Below, piece after piece: positions 22,745 through 33,508 of a stretch of 64,000 bases of DNA. The notes beneath the pieces were generated by a model. The model was not told the origin of the DNA and ran no database searches. It saw only the letters and a program-made list of their open reading frames with translations. Every line of letters begins with the position of its first letter. Position 1 is the first letter of the stretch. The position numbers and the translations under genes were made by a program. The stretch covers positions 248,001 to 312,000 of the forward strand of contig JAUIRK010000710.1 of the NCBI GenBank assembly GCA_030549495.1, in the 5' to 3' direction. Source of the DNA: Nectonema munidae. Taxonomy: Eukaryota > Nematomorpha > Nectonematoida > Nectonematidae.

Positions 22745-23680
22745 TTAGAAGTAGATGTACTAGAAAATGCAACTCATGTAAGAGACATATGTGTAAAAGA
22801 TATTAGTACCAAGTGCCAATAAGTAAAATGGGTATTCACTCGTAATTTTGATGCCGTTTATAGAAGTGAATGAAATCTTAATTTTTTTACTTGTAACTCA
22901 AAATAAATGGATTTTGTTCACATTTTTTGTATAAAAGATCGGTTCGTGGATAAAGCGTAACAGCATTATATTTTTAGCTTACTCTGAGAACACACATGAG
23001 TTTTATTGCTACATTTTTTCATACGTTTTTTTGATATATAAAATTTTTTGCAGCTTTGATCAAGGCTATCAAAGAAATAAATAGAAAATATAGATGATAT
23101 ACAATTTTCTGAATAAAGGACATCTCTATTCTTTCTTTTAAATGAGTTGAAATATAGAGTAAAATTTACAGGATATTTTTGAGAGAGTTAGGTATATTGT
23201 TCTGTAAGACTTCTATCTTTCAAAAACAGCGTGGAGTAAAAAGCCAGAAATGGCATTGCGAGGGTAGCCGAAAAAGACGAACTTAAAGTGAAAAAGAAGG
23301 AACTTAGGACTAGAAAAGCATACCTTATTAGAGCATAGAAATCTGACCCTTTTTCAAAAGCTTTTTTTTAATTAGAAAAGAAATATTTTCAAGTTCAGAT
23401 ATAAAAATATTTTTGAGCATTTAAGCTAAATTTAAGAAAACTATGTAAATTAAGTTAATCCAATGTTTTAACTCAATTGTGCAAACAGGTTTTAGAAAAC
23501 CCCCAAGATAGAGTCTAAAAACAAGTGGCATTAGATTTGTGTTCGTTCCTTGGTTAATGTTTTAAAGTAAAATGAAATTTTGTATATTTTTGTCCTTGTT
23601 AGCTTTTATGTTGGGGTCGCATCACACAACCCAATGGCTCTTTTAGGAAGAAAAAGTGTTGGCTTTGAAAAATAAGGAGC
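22745..23680. other. Non-coding
   Basis: AT-rich; nothing recognised. Confidence 0.45.
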
Positions 23681-24057
23681 TTAAGTGAAGAGAAAAAGAC
23701 GAAAGTAATCTACATCTTGAATCATTTCTAAGTAGAAGGAATGCATACGCGTCTCATCGCGCAAGAATGGCGGAGAAGAAGACATGACAGTGCGAAGAGG
23801 AGAAGAGAGAGCCTCGTCAAACGTCTTCTTGTGGTTGGCACCAATGCTGCTGAGCGAGCCCTTGCTGCTTTTGAGGGGGTACGGTAGCGATCTCTTGACG
23901 GGGGTGCAGTTGAGAGACTTGGCCACCCTCCCGCCCCGGGGGTAGGCAGGCGTCTTGGAGTAGAGGGAGCGGGTCAAGTCTTCATAGTCGCTGGGAATCT
24001 TTTTCAGCCGTCTTCTTCCCTTAATCTTCATCCGCGCAAACTCACCTGGATGCAATT
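23681..24057 (-). CDS. Unassigned host exon, Ser/Pro/basic-rich
   Basis: After a ccatttttag acceptor the minus strand is open for about 125 codons and is clearly GC-richer than its surroundings. It encodes LHPGEFARMKIKGRRRLKKI, then SDYEDLTRSLYSKTPAYPRG, several SP/TP sites and a SSPLRTVMSSSPP patch, like a disordered, phosphorylatable nuclear protein. The last part before TAA may be intronic. It lies 6 kb upstream of LIN37 on the same strand. It could be a 5' LIN37 exon (the basic RRRLKK cluster loosely recalls the RRKKRR cluster of human LIN37), but no in-phase donor to the LIN37 exons was found. A separate gene is equally possible. Confidence 0.5.
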
Positions 24058-24236
24058 CTAAAAATGGAAGATATCAAAGGCATTTAATCACAATTAAATA
24101 CGATGAATTCTGTTACATTATCTCTTTTAGGATGTGATTTTACCGAAATAAACCAAAATCTCAAAACTTTCCAAAATCTAAAAAAAGCTAAAAAAGATAA
24201 ATAAAAAAGTGATCTAAAAATTTTTAACAGTTTGAA

Positions 24237-24760
24237 TTAGATATCAATGTGTAAAGATATAGCTTTTCTCAATTTTTTTTTATAAATGTGAATCAAATTT
24301 GACAAATTTTTTCCTTCGGTGTGAATGAGTGAATATTTTAGGGGCGGAGAAGTTTTTGTAATTGAAAAGAGGATTATAAATGGATTCACCAAGAACAGAA
24401 ATTTTGAAAAAGGATTGGTTAGCAAATATTCAGAGTGATATTTGTTCATAACGACTGAAATACAACACATTATATTGATAAAAAAAAAGAAAGACAGGAT
24501 CAACAAAGGGATTCTCTTCAATAGAAGAGTTATGAAATCGCTTAAATTCTGAGCTAAATAAAAAAAAAATTTCTCAAAAGGTTTTTTCGAACATAGATTG
24601 AACAAAATGAATTTCTGATGAAAGTAGAGGTACCAAGGTAGAATCAGTTTAGAATTAAGAGAGAAATTAGACACCATTATAGGAAAATGAAGTAGCCTAG
24701 AAGCTGAGAGCGTATTTGTAAGCAAAAAAATAGAGGTCGGATTGAGATTCATAGTTCAAA
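24237..24760 (-). repeat. Dispersed repeat, related to 44,420-44,810
   Basis: About 65% similar by eye to the core of the 4.1-kb TTAA element. Shared blocks include a CGAACA...TTGAA segment, a 'gagctaccaag/gaggtaccaag' segment and 'aatagaggtc'. The minus strand is open for 171 codons here and both copies encode a Phe/Leu-rich hydrophobic sequence. Origin unknown. Confidence 0.45.
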
Positions 24761-25519
24761 GCTCCCTCTTTAATTAGTAAACTAAGGGAAGGATAAAATA
24801 AAGAACAAGAATCAAACCAAGAAGGGCCAAACGTGCTCGGTTTAGTTAGATTAGCAGCCAGTAATATTTTTCACTATGTAATTTTACAATTTTTATAAAA
24901 AACTTTATTGCTAAATTTATTAAATAAGCCATATATAGACTTATTATTGAAATTTTTTTGAGAATTTTAATTTTATGAGCTTTTATCTAACATGATTTCA
25001 GGTCGCTTTGATTAGAAATTTGATCCCATTCCTATTTATGAGATGAATAAAATAATTATTTTATCGGTTGTGCTAAATATATAAAAGTCAATGTAGTACT
25101 GAACTAAGTAAATATATAACCATTTTAACCACATTGAAATGTAGTATTCATTACATGTGTATATATTGACAAAAATAATGCAATGATGAAATAGAGAAAG
25201 GTCGATTTGCTAAATGCGACGAAAAATATTCAAAAATTATGAAAAAATATCTGACCACAAATTAACCAAAGTTATACAGTAACCGCAATTCAAATCTCGA
25301 GTGACAAAAGTATTTTCAGAATCAAATTGAGCATGTTCCATTTGCTGAGTGTGGATAATTAATTTTAATATAATGAGAAAAGTGTTTGCCATTAAGTCAC
25401 CTGTGAACACTAATTTACTGACAGGTAAACTATTTTGGCTGAATCATGCAAAATAATTTTTTCGGGTTCAATTCGACTAAAAAATTTTTTGGGCCGCTTT
25501 AATATCAGAGACAACATAT
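24761..25519. other. Non-coding
   Basis: AT-rich, nothing recognised. The left target duplication GTTGTGAT of the next element begins at 25,520. Confidence 0.45.
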
Positions 25520-25527
25520 GTTGTGAT

Positions 25528-26004
25528 CAGGATTGATCTTGGGCAAAAATTTGGGCGGAGGGAGGGGACTGTGCCACTTTTTCGAATTTTTTTCTAAAAT
25601 TTTATATCGTAAAAAGTTGTTATTTAAAAGTTTAAGCTAACTTTTCTGTTTTTATCAAAACGTAAGTGGTTTAGTGACTGCGAGGTTAAACGGTTAGAAG
25701 CGCTACTAAAGATCTGAAGTTACGGGTTTAAGCCTGGCTTCTGCTGGATTATCCATAGCTCGATGTTAGCTGCAAATTAGTACTTTTTTCGACGAAAATA
25801 CCACACCACCTTTATCATAAAGATTCAAATTCAAAGTTACTACATTGTTTATTTGCTACATTGTTTTTATAATTTCATTTCATATGAGCATTTGAAATGT
25901 GTGTACATTTAACCAACCAAAAACTAAACTTTAAGAAAACAGGAAGGGGGGGGGGGCCGCCCACCCCACCCCCCCCCCCCCCCCCCCAAGTAAATCCATC
26001 ACTG
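25528..26004. mobile_element. hAT non-autonomous element, 477 bp, with a SINE inside
   Basis: Perfect 8-bp duplications GTTGTGAT at 25,520-25,527 and 26,005-26,012. Ends are CAGGATTGATCTTGGGC and, inverted, CAGTGATGGATTTACTTGG, each leading into G runs (a very long C run at 25,971-25,987 on the given strand). No transposase. A tRNA-like SINE occupies its centre. Confidence 0.75.
25676..25850 (+). mobile_element. Degenerate tRNA-derived SINE
   Basis: An A-box-like GGTTAAACGGTTAGAAGCGC and, about 30 nt later, a B-box-like GGGTTTAAGCC are spaced as in a tRNA head. An unrelated tail ending near CGACGAAAATACCAC follows. Both boxes deviate from consensus and the sequence does not fold as an intact tRNA. 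Confidence 0.45.
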
Positions 26005-26153
26005 GTTGTGATCTCTGGTGCCTGATATCTAAAGTTTTTTGCTTTAGGGAGCAGATTAGCTGTTGGTGCCGATTTATAGCAGAGTATAAAAAAATGTTTA
26101 AATTGGATGCCAGGATTGAGCATATTGTATTTCTCATACCTTTTACTAGACTT

Positions 26154-26370
26154 GTTTTGGTTGCTTCTTAGTCTTCAGTTATCTCCCGGTTTTTTTTAAT
26201 TTTATAATTTAAATTAAAAAGAAATTTTAATATTTAAAATTATAAAAATTTGTTAAATTACACATAATTTTTAAATATGAAAAATTATTTATAATTATTA
26301 AAGCAAAAATATATTATAATTGGAGACCGGATGATGAATTACTGAGTCTGCCAAAGAAACCAACCAAAAC
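26154..26370. mobile_element. AT-rich TIR element, about 217 bp
   Basis: GTTTTGGTTG at the left faces CAACCAAAAC at the right. The similarity continues imperfectly (TTTCT, CCGGT blocks). The interior is almost pure A/T with self-complementary stretches, as in AT-rich MITEs. Target duplication not determined. Confidence 0.4.
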
Positions 26371-27239
26371 ATATAACAATGAAAAAATTACTCATTTGGT
26401 TTATATCTTTGTTTTTGTTTAAATAAGTACGTTAACTAGAAAATCCCTATTTTGCAGTGTTCTAATAAATTCTCAATTACATTTAACAAAATACCTTTGA
26501 ATAAATAGAATTATGTAGATTGATTCAGTTCTTCCTGTTCCAGGCAAAATCTCACGGTTTTTTTCAAAAAAATCTTCCAGGTTTGGATAATTTTATGTTG
26601 AGAGGAATGCAAATGTATACCTTTGAAATTTAAGAAAATTTATTTTTTACAAATATATAGAGAAATATTAAGTACATTGAAAGTAAAATATATCTATGTT
26701 TAAGATGTGAATAAATCGACTAACAGTTTCAAAATATACAATTCATACTTTAGTGCAGTATTTTTTCGATATACTTTGAAATTTAAATGATGAGATTTGC
26801 GATTCTTTTCAAAATTAGGGCAATTAACCTAATTAAAAATAGTTTTTTTCTAACTTTGTTTTTATAAAGTTAAATTTTATGTTAAAAAAATTTTTATAAA
26901 AAAAACTGACCATTTTAAAACATGAGGCAAAAATTATTAAAAATTAAAAAATAAAATTTCTTATATTAAATTTTTTGAATTAAATATAGATTTAGTTATG
27001 AAGATGACCTATTAAATTCGTGAATAAAGTAAACAAAGATATTAAACAATTTATTAGGTACAAAAGTTTTAATAAGTGAATTTTTCCCCACAATTTAGAA
27101 GAAGAAAAAATTTTATTGATAATATAAAATTTGAATCGACTCATCCATCACTAAAGCCGGAGACAAGTAAATCGGTAGAGACAACAAAAAAGAGGACGCA
27201 TGAGAGATAAAACTAGTTATTTATAAATATGAAAAAATA
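26371..27239. other. Non-coding, very AT-rich
   Basis: Nothing recognised. Confidence 0.45.
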
Positions 27240-27352
27240 TATATATATCATAAAATACCTGGCATCACACTCCAATCAAATCTGAAATTAGCAACTCACT
27301 TCAAATACATTCACACTAAACTGTGAACAACACTTTTCTAAGTTAAAAAGCA
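27240..27352 (+). mobile_element. I/R1-like LINE fragment
   Basis: Inverted near-copy (about 90% by eye) of 33,859-33,965. Encodes a YLGITLQSNLK-type block followed by HTKL, the post-RT region of the RNase H-bearing LINE also seen at 62.16 kb. Ends abruptly at the start of an oppositely oriented LINE. Confidence 0.65.
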
Positions 27353-28480
27353 ATCTTAATTTAGTTAAGAACATTTACTGATATTCAAAGAAAGTAAATT
27401 CTTCTCGCACCAATTAGAGATATTTTGCAAACAAGTATTTGTCGTTGATACAACGTCTGAAAGATTCCTAAAGTTAAGAGAAAAAGTTATATTATCAGCA
27501 TATAATGTAAGTGGCGCAGAACTGTTGATGCAAGAAAAAATGTCATTTATGAAAATCAAAAACAAAAGTGGGTCAATGATTAATCCTTGGGGTACTCCCT
27601 TATGAACATAGAAATGATTGGAATTTTCACCACGAAAAGAGACATAGGAAACTCGATTACTGAGGATACTTCATACCCATGTCAAAATTTGTCCTCTAAA
27701 GCCGATTCTAAACAACTTGTAAATAAGACAAGTGTTATCATCACTATCAAAAGCTTTGTGGAAATCTAAAAATAAAGTCAAGCTTAAATTCCTCCCATAA
27801 AAATTCTTTGATATAGATTCAAGTAGTGAAAGTGCAGCGTCCTTTGTTGATCTGTTATCAAGAAACCCAAATTGTTTATGATTAAGAATGTCATGTTTAT
27901 CAAGAAAGGAAATCATTTTAATAGATATAATTTTTTCAAAAATTTTAGCAAATGCAGATAAAATGGGATAGGTCTATAATTTTCCATAGAAAAAGGCGAC
28001 CTTTTATTATTCAAAAGGGGAATTATTTTAGATACTTTAAGCTTAACAGGAAATACACCTTCATTAAGAGAAATATTAAAAATAAATACTAGTGAAGAAC
28101 TTATGTATGGAAGAATGTCAATGATTAAATTTAGAGATAATTCATCTTCGCCAACAGATTTTTTATTATATAAAGAAGATATGGTAACAATGATGTCATT
28201 AACTGTAATTTCAGTTAAATAAAAGGAAGAATGGTTCATGGGAATAGAATCATAAATATAACTCAAAGAAGATGCATCAGGAATGACATCATTTGAACGT
28301 GAATAAAAGGAAGCGAAGTCATCACAATTAAAGGAAGAAGTAATGAGATCATTTTTAGTGAACATGAAAAGGTTGTTCAGCTTTTTCGAAATTATATTGC
28401 TTTTACAGTAAGAAAACTGATTAAAATAAAATTTCGATTTAGCTTTTTTTAATTCTATTTTTTACTGCTTCAGCATGTTT
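27353..28480 (-). mobile_element. CR1-like LINE, reverse-transcriptase fragment
   Basis: Minus strand from about 28,430 carries a KKAKSKFYFNQFSYCKSNI linker. RT blocks follow: NKKSVGEDELSLNLIIDILP, LKVSKIIPLLNN, NYRPIPF, then FLDFHKAFDSDDN, IFINDIFS, and LYADNITFSLNFRN where YADD is expected (second catalytic Asp replaced by Asn). Two or more frame changes. Upstream it ends at a poly-C run near 28,490. Confidence 0.7.
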
Positions 28481-28483
28481 AAA

Positions 28484-29056
28484 AATCCATACCCCCCCCC
28501 CCCCCCCCCCAGTGAGACGTCATTTTTAGCTAGCCCCCTCCATTTACCCCGTCCGTATTAATGGTACTCACTTTTTATTTATTTCATTTAGGTAAGAAAA
28601 AAAAAGTTTTGATGATTTATTTTTATACAATATTTAAACATTGTCTTCTTCAGCTTCTATAAAAGCGCTATTCAACAGTAAATCAAAAATGTTAAAGATG
28701 GCATTCATCTTCTACACTATCTCGAGTTACTTCATCATCTTCACCTTCTTCTACATTTGTGTTTTGATTCAGTTGATTATCATCACAATCACCTAATTTA
28801 TGCCGCTTTACAGCTGCAACGCTTGAATGATAAATTCAACATGTTTTGCAAACTCTACTATTAATTTTGGATCTTAAGCATGGACAATACATGTAGTATA
28901 GTTGAACTTTGTATTTATTTTAAGGAACTGCTAAAATTGCTTCAAAACTATATTTTAAAATATTGTATTGCAACATCAAGTGTTTTGGGAAATCAAGGAT
29001 TATCATCATGTTCACTATCAGAAAAAAACATTGCAACAGGCTTACTTTTATCATCA
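28484..29056 (-). pseudogene. Eroded coding sequence split by an hAT
   Basis: Starts with a long C run at 28,487-28,510. Minus strand carries decayed coding-like stretches such as KLIVEFAKHVEFIIQALQ and GDCDDNQLNQNTNVEEGEDD. The 29,065-29,688 hAT is inserted within it, and sequence on the far side (to about 29,830) reads on toward QFQDDFKRDDKSK. It may be a transposase tail, but I cannot name the family. Confidence 0.3.
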
Positions 29057-29064
29057 CGTTTAAC

Positions 29065-29688
29065 CAGGGACATTTCAAGGGGGAGGGCAGTAGAGGCAAT
29101 TGCTCTGGGGCGCTACACCTAGGGGCGCCATTTAATTGCCACTGCGTCAACGCAGCAGAGCTTGAGATGGAAATTGAGGATATTCAAATGTTTTTGATTC
29201 CTCGCAAGGAAAAACCGGCAAACGCTATGGAGTTACTTGGTTTTCTGTCCTCGCACTCAGGACTCTGTCCGAATCTACAAGTGGCTATGAGGATCATGCT
29301 GACAATTGGAACTTCTATTGCATCCTGTGAAATGTCATTCAGCAAGCTAAAACTTATTAGGTCCTACCTAAGGAGCATTATGAGGCCAGCCGCCTCTCCA
29401 AAGTCTTATGAGCATTGAGAAAGAAGTTCTTGGTTATGTTCATTTTAACGAAGTCATCGATAATTTTGCTGCTGCTAAAACACGAAAAATGAACATCTAA
29501 TGGAGACTGTCTTCGACTCAGTCAGTATATATCTGAATTTGGGGCTTAATAAAATATATGACCTTTTTTTCTAATCACTTTTTAAGCTAGAATGGGATGG
29601 GGATGAGTGAGAAAAAAAAGAGCAAGGGGTGAGGGTCTCCATTGGGGACCTTTTCCCTGGGGCGCCACGGTCCCTTGATACGGCCCTG
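29065..29688 (+). mobile_element. hAT (ZMYM1-like) internal-deletion derivative, 624 bp
   Basis: Flanked by CGTTTAAC and CGTTTAAA (7 of 8 match), the hAT duplication. Ends CAGGGACATTTCAAGGG and, inverted, CAGGGCCGTATCAAGGG (13 of 17 match). The interior keeps only the C-terminal dimerisation part of the transposase: LQVAMRIMLTIGTSIASCEM, SFSKLKLIRSYLRSIM, and in another frame LSIEKEVLGYVHFNEVIDNF. This matches the ZMYM1-like hAT group also present at 51.6-53.7 kb. Non-autonomous; presumably mobilised in trans. Confidence 0.85.
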
Positions 29689-29934
29689 CGTTTAAAATCA
29701 TCTTGAAATTGGTCTACTAGTATTAGTCAATAGCATACTTTCAGCCGTAAGGCTATATGCTCGCATTATGCTTAAGATGGTTATCACAGTTTTTGTGAAT
29801 TTGTTTTTAAGAGTTGGGAGCCTTGGGGATCTAACGCCTAACCTTCAACTTTTAAGCTGTAATATAAATTTAAAATAATATAATTTAATACTAGAAAATG
29901 ATTCAGTAAAATTTTGAGAGTATTAATAAATTAA

Positions 29935-30490
29935 AATTTTTTTTTGATATGATTTCAATTTATTCAAGAATGTCAAGTTCAATGAACCCCAAATTAGATT
30001 ACAATATAATAAGGCTGGATAGATAAAAGCGTTATAGAAAAGTTTTCTACATTCAAAAATTAAAGACTTGTTAATTTTCCTAAAAATTCCGAGAAGATGG
30101 GAAAGTTTTGTGTGTACAGTAAATATGTGTTTAGACCAAGATAGATTATTATCAGTAAAAGTCAGGCGTAACTAATTAAAATGTATAACTGTACGTAATG
30201 GAAAAACATTAAGAGATACGTTACAATTGCTCTCAATTTTTATTTTAGAAAAAACCATGTAACAACATTTGTTGGGATTTAATGAAAGTAAATTGTTCAC
30301 ATCATGTCGAAATTGAGTCTAAACAAGGATTTGTCGTGCTAATGGCTGATGAAACATCATCAAAATTGAAAGAAAGAACTGCATTATTAGCATATAAGAT
30401 GAAAGAAGCCCGTTTGTCTATGCTATAGTAAATATCATTTATAAAAATTAGAAATAAAAGTGGACTCAGAATGGATCCTTGAGGCACACA
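29935..30490 (-). mobile_element. CR1-like LINE C-terminal fragment
   Basis: Minus strand: PQGSILSPLLFLIFINDI (about 30,485-30,430) and LYANNAVLSF (catalytic Asp pair changed). Then TKLSHLLGIFRKINKS and YPALLYCNLIWGS, the family's 'YCNIVWG' block, ending near 29,940. Related to, but not continuous with, the copy at 27.4-28.4 kb. Confidence 0.7.
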
Positions 30491-30603
30491 CTTTTTATAT
30501 AATTAAAGTTAGAAGAATTATCATAGAAGAAGAAGAAATTTATTTGGCAAAATAAACGATACTAAATTACAGAAAAAAATTATTAGTTAAAGCTGTTCAT
30601 TAA

Positions 30604-30733
30604 CCCATTTACGGCCAATGTTCCTATTTTGGAAAATAAGTAATTTCATCTTCGTTTGCTTTTTTCAATTACTTTGAATATAAATCGTTTGCTTTTTTTT
30701 AGATATCGTCTGCTTTGCTTGACCTTAAATGGG
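30604..30733. mobile_element. TTAA-flanked piggyBac-like MITE, 130 bp
   Basis: TTAA at 30,600-30,603 and 30,734-30,737. Terminal inverted repeats are CCCATTTACGGCCAA and CCCATTTAAGGTCAA (13 of 15 match). The short length, CCC start and TTAA duplication fit a piggyBac-type MITE. No coding capacity. Confidence 0.75.
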
Positions 30734-30737
30734 TTAA

Positions 30738-31422
30738 TTCGACAAAAAAAACTAAATATAATAAAGCTAAAAACGCGAGGATATTCAAATGGCCTTAAAA
30801 AATATGTAGAACTGTAAAAATGAAACAAAATATTAACTACATATTAATTATAAGATTAAAATATATGTACAAATATGTAGAACTGTAAAAATAAAACAAA
30901 ACATTACCTACATATTAATTTCTTTGATATTTAAAGCACACTAATAATATCAAAGAAAACAATAAAATATTTATAGATTTTGTTTAAATGGTTATCAACA
31001 AAATATAACTTTTTGTGGTCAAAATTGTTTTGTCTCTTCTACTTCTTTTATGCAATGAATAAAATTTTGTTATTTTTTTTTCTTTATATGTCTATTTCCC
31101 TTTCATAATTGTTTATTGAATACACAATACTTATATTTTCCTGTTTATTAAAACTTGTTAATATCTTTTGTCAATATATAATCATATCATGGATTTCAGT
31201 ATATATATTTACATATATATGTGTATATATGATAGGGTAATCATTTCAGCGGCTTCTAGCCTTTTGATAACCCAAAGTGACACAGCTGCCATCAACATTT
31301 ATATCTTCTACACCCCAAGTGAAATTTCAATTTATTGCAATTGCTATTATTTTCTCTTTCATTTATCTTATTTTTTTGTGTTTACTTGAATAAATTTTTT
31401 TTCTTCTTAAAAAGAAATGAAT
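30738..31422. other. Non-coding
   Basis: AT-rich, with a (TA/CATA)n low-complexity patch near 31,200-31,230. A near-duplicate segment (atatgtagaactgtaaaaat) occurs at about 30,801 and 30,872. Nothing else. Confidence 0.4.
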
Positions 31423-33085
31423 TCAAATAAGTATTATCTTAAGAAATACATATGGAAACACCAAGAAAAAAATTACAATAAAAAGACTAACTTTGACAAG
31501 GATAGCAATATACTTTTTTTCAAGTTGCATTATATTGACGAATGAGATATTCATTAATCTTACATTTGAAATTATACAGGAAGTATAAACAAGGTCCAAT
31601 TCATGAAGAAAATCATTCCAAAAAATTATAGCTGTATATTTCAAAAAGTTTTTGACTTTTGATGTATATAATATGGAATAGCAAATTTTTTCGTGGATCT
31701 CAAAAAATATTGTGTATGTTGACAGTTGGATGAAAATCAATTTTCAAAAATTAAGGGGAGCTAAATTTATAAACAAACTTTGACATTTGAATAGAATATA
31801 TATCTTTCAATTTCAATAAATATGTCCCCAATTTATTACACTGTAATACAGATGTGGTAAAACTAAGGACTTATATAACAATAACTTTATGTCAACAGTA
31901 AATTCATTCTTAAATCTTCGTAATATTCCATGTATACTATTCAATTTTTTTGATAAAAGATTCACATGATCGTCCCATGACAACTTTTATAACCAAAACT
32001 AAAAAATTTGTTTTGTTCATAAACTCAATACCAATTTTATTCAATTTCAAGTTATGATAAACCTTTTTTTTGTATGAAAATAACATAGACTTACACTTTG
32101 AAGAATTAACTTTCAGAGAATTTAAATTGCACCAATTCATGACTGAAATTATGTTTGAGCATATTTGATCTGATATATTGTCAACATCTTTACTAGTATT
32201 TTCAATTTTTGAAAGAGGTAGAATAAGAGTTATGTCTTCAGCGAAAAGATAAAAGTCAAGGATTTGAATTAGAGATATCATTGATGTAAAGACAAAACAA
32301 CAGTGGGCCTAAAATAGACCCCTGTGATACCCCTGAGGAGATTAATCTGATAGATTTCGTATTGTTCACATAAACAAGTTGCTTTCTAGATGAAAAATAC
32401 GACTTGAAAAAAGCTAATGCTGAATCAGAAAAACAAAAATATTCTAGCTTTATAAGGAGTTTATCATGGGAAATATTGTCAAAAGCCTTTGACAGATCCA
32501 AAAATACCGCTAACACATCATTAGATTGTTCTAAATAATGTTGAATATTTTGTATAAACAGAGCATGAAGATAATATCAAACTTAATTTGTATACACAGA
32601 GATTGTTAACATCAGAGGACTTTTTAGACTTTATGTCATTAATGCAATAAGAACGTCATTATCGTTAACTTTTGAGAAATGGAAAGAATAATTAGCAATG
32701 CCAAGGTATTTGATGAATTCGTTATCAGAGGCATCATCAATAATACTATTGGTAGATAGAAAATGCTCATTAAAATAGTCGGATATGACTTTCTCATTTT
32801 TTTCAATTTATCCATCAATTTTGATTGGAAAATCATTCTCCTTCTCAAGTTTTATTATTTTATTCATCTTATCCCAAACATTTTTTTAGAGGTTCTTTAC
32901 ACTCGAAAATTTTGTTATAGTTGTCATGTTTCAACATTTTAATTTTAGCTTTAACCTTATTTCTATAAAAAATAAACTTGCTTTTTGTATTTTCAGCATT
33001 CTTTTTCAACTTTCTATGATAGCAATCTCCTTTTTTAATCAAATCAAGCACATCCTTTGTTATCCAAGAAGGATTATCAACACAC
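31423..33085 (-). mobile_element. CR1/jockey-like LINE, internally deleted ORF2
   Basis: Minus strand order: pre-RT NPSWITKDVLDLIKKG (about 33,080), then YFNEHFLSTNSIIDDAS. The RT N-terminal blocks appear deleted near 32,600. RT resumes with FLDLSKAFDNISHDKLL, GVSQGSILGPLLFCLYINDI and LFAEDITLILP (FADD altered). The post-RT region with SWDDHV-like and YTAIIFWNDFLHEL blocks runs to about 31,430. Several stops. Nearly complete C-terminal half. Confidence 0.75.
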
Positions 33086-33508
33086 TTCATAACATAACAT
33101 AACATTGTTACTTCTAACAATGATTAGAAGGAAACATAATAGGTCCTTCTGTGCAAAAAGCTACTTAACCTGTTCAAAACAGGCCCCCTTATACCAATTC
33201 TAAATAATTTATGAATAAGTAGTTGATGATTATGATTAATTAGATTATGTTTATCAAGAAAAGCTGTAATCCTTGAAAAAAATAATTTTCTCAAAGATTT
33301 TTGAAAAATTGGACAAAATGTTTATGAATCTGTAATTATCCAACAAATTCGGATATTTGCCATTTTTAAGAACAGGAATTATTTGCGTTATTTTTAGGTA
33401 ATCAGGAAATTGAACAGAGAGATTTAAAATATAAACTAAAACTGCCCTGATGATAGGAAGTATGTCAATAATAAGTTGACTACTCCCTATCGAAAGCTCT
33501 GATGCAGG
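33086..33508 (-). mobile_element. LINE RT fragment ending in a simple repeat
   Basis: Minus strand encodes SSQLIIDILPIIRAVLVYIL, then QFPDYLKITQIIPVLKNGKY and LDNYRFINILSNFSKIFEKI (RT blocks 1-2). A jump leads to IHKLFRIGIRGPVL. At its 3' side lies a short (ataac)n tract (33,087-33,105), which could be the microsatellite tail of this LINE. A separate copy from the neighbour on either side. Confidence 0.6.

Noticed and set aside
25676-25750. Functional tRNA gene
   Set aside because: A- and B-box-like sequences are present but the arms do not pair and the sequence has a SINE-like tail.
28880-29122. Plus-strand open frame crossing into the 29-kb hAT
   Set aside because: It spans the hAT insertion boundary at 29,065 and has no coherent protein signature.
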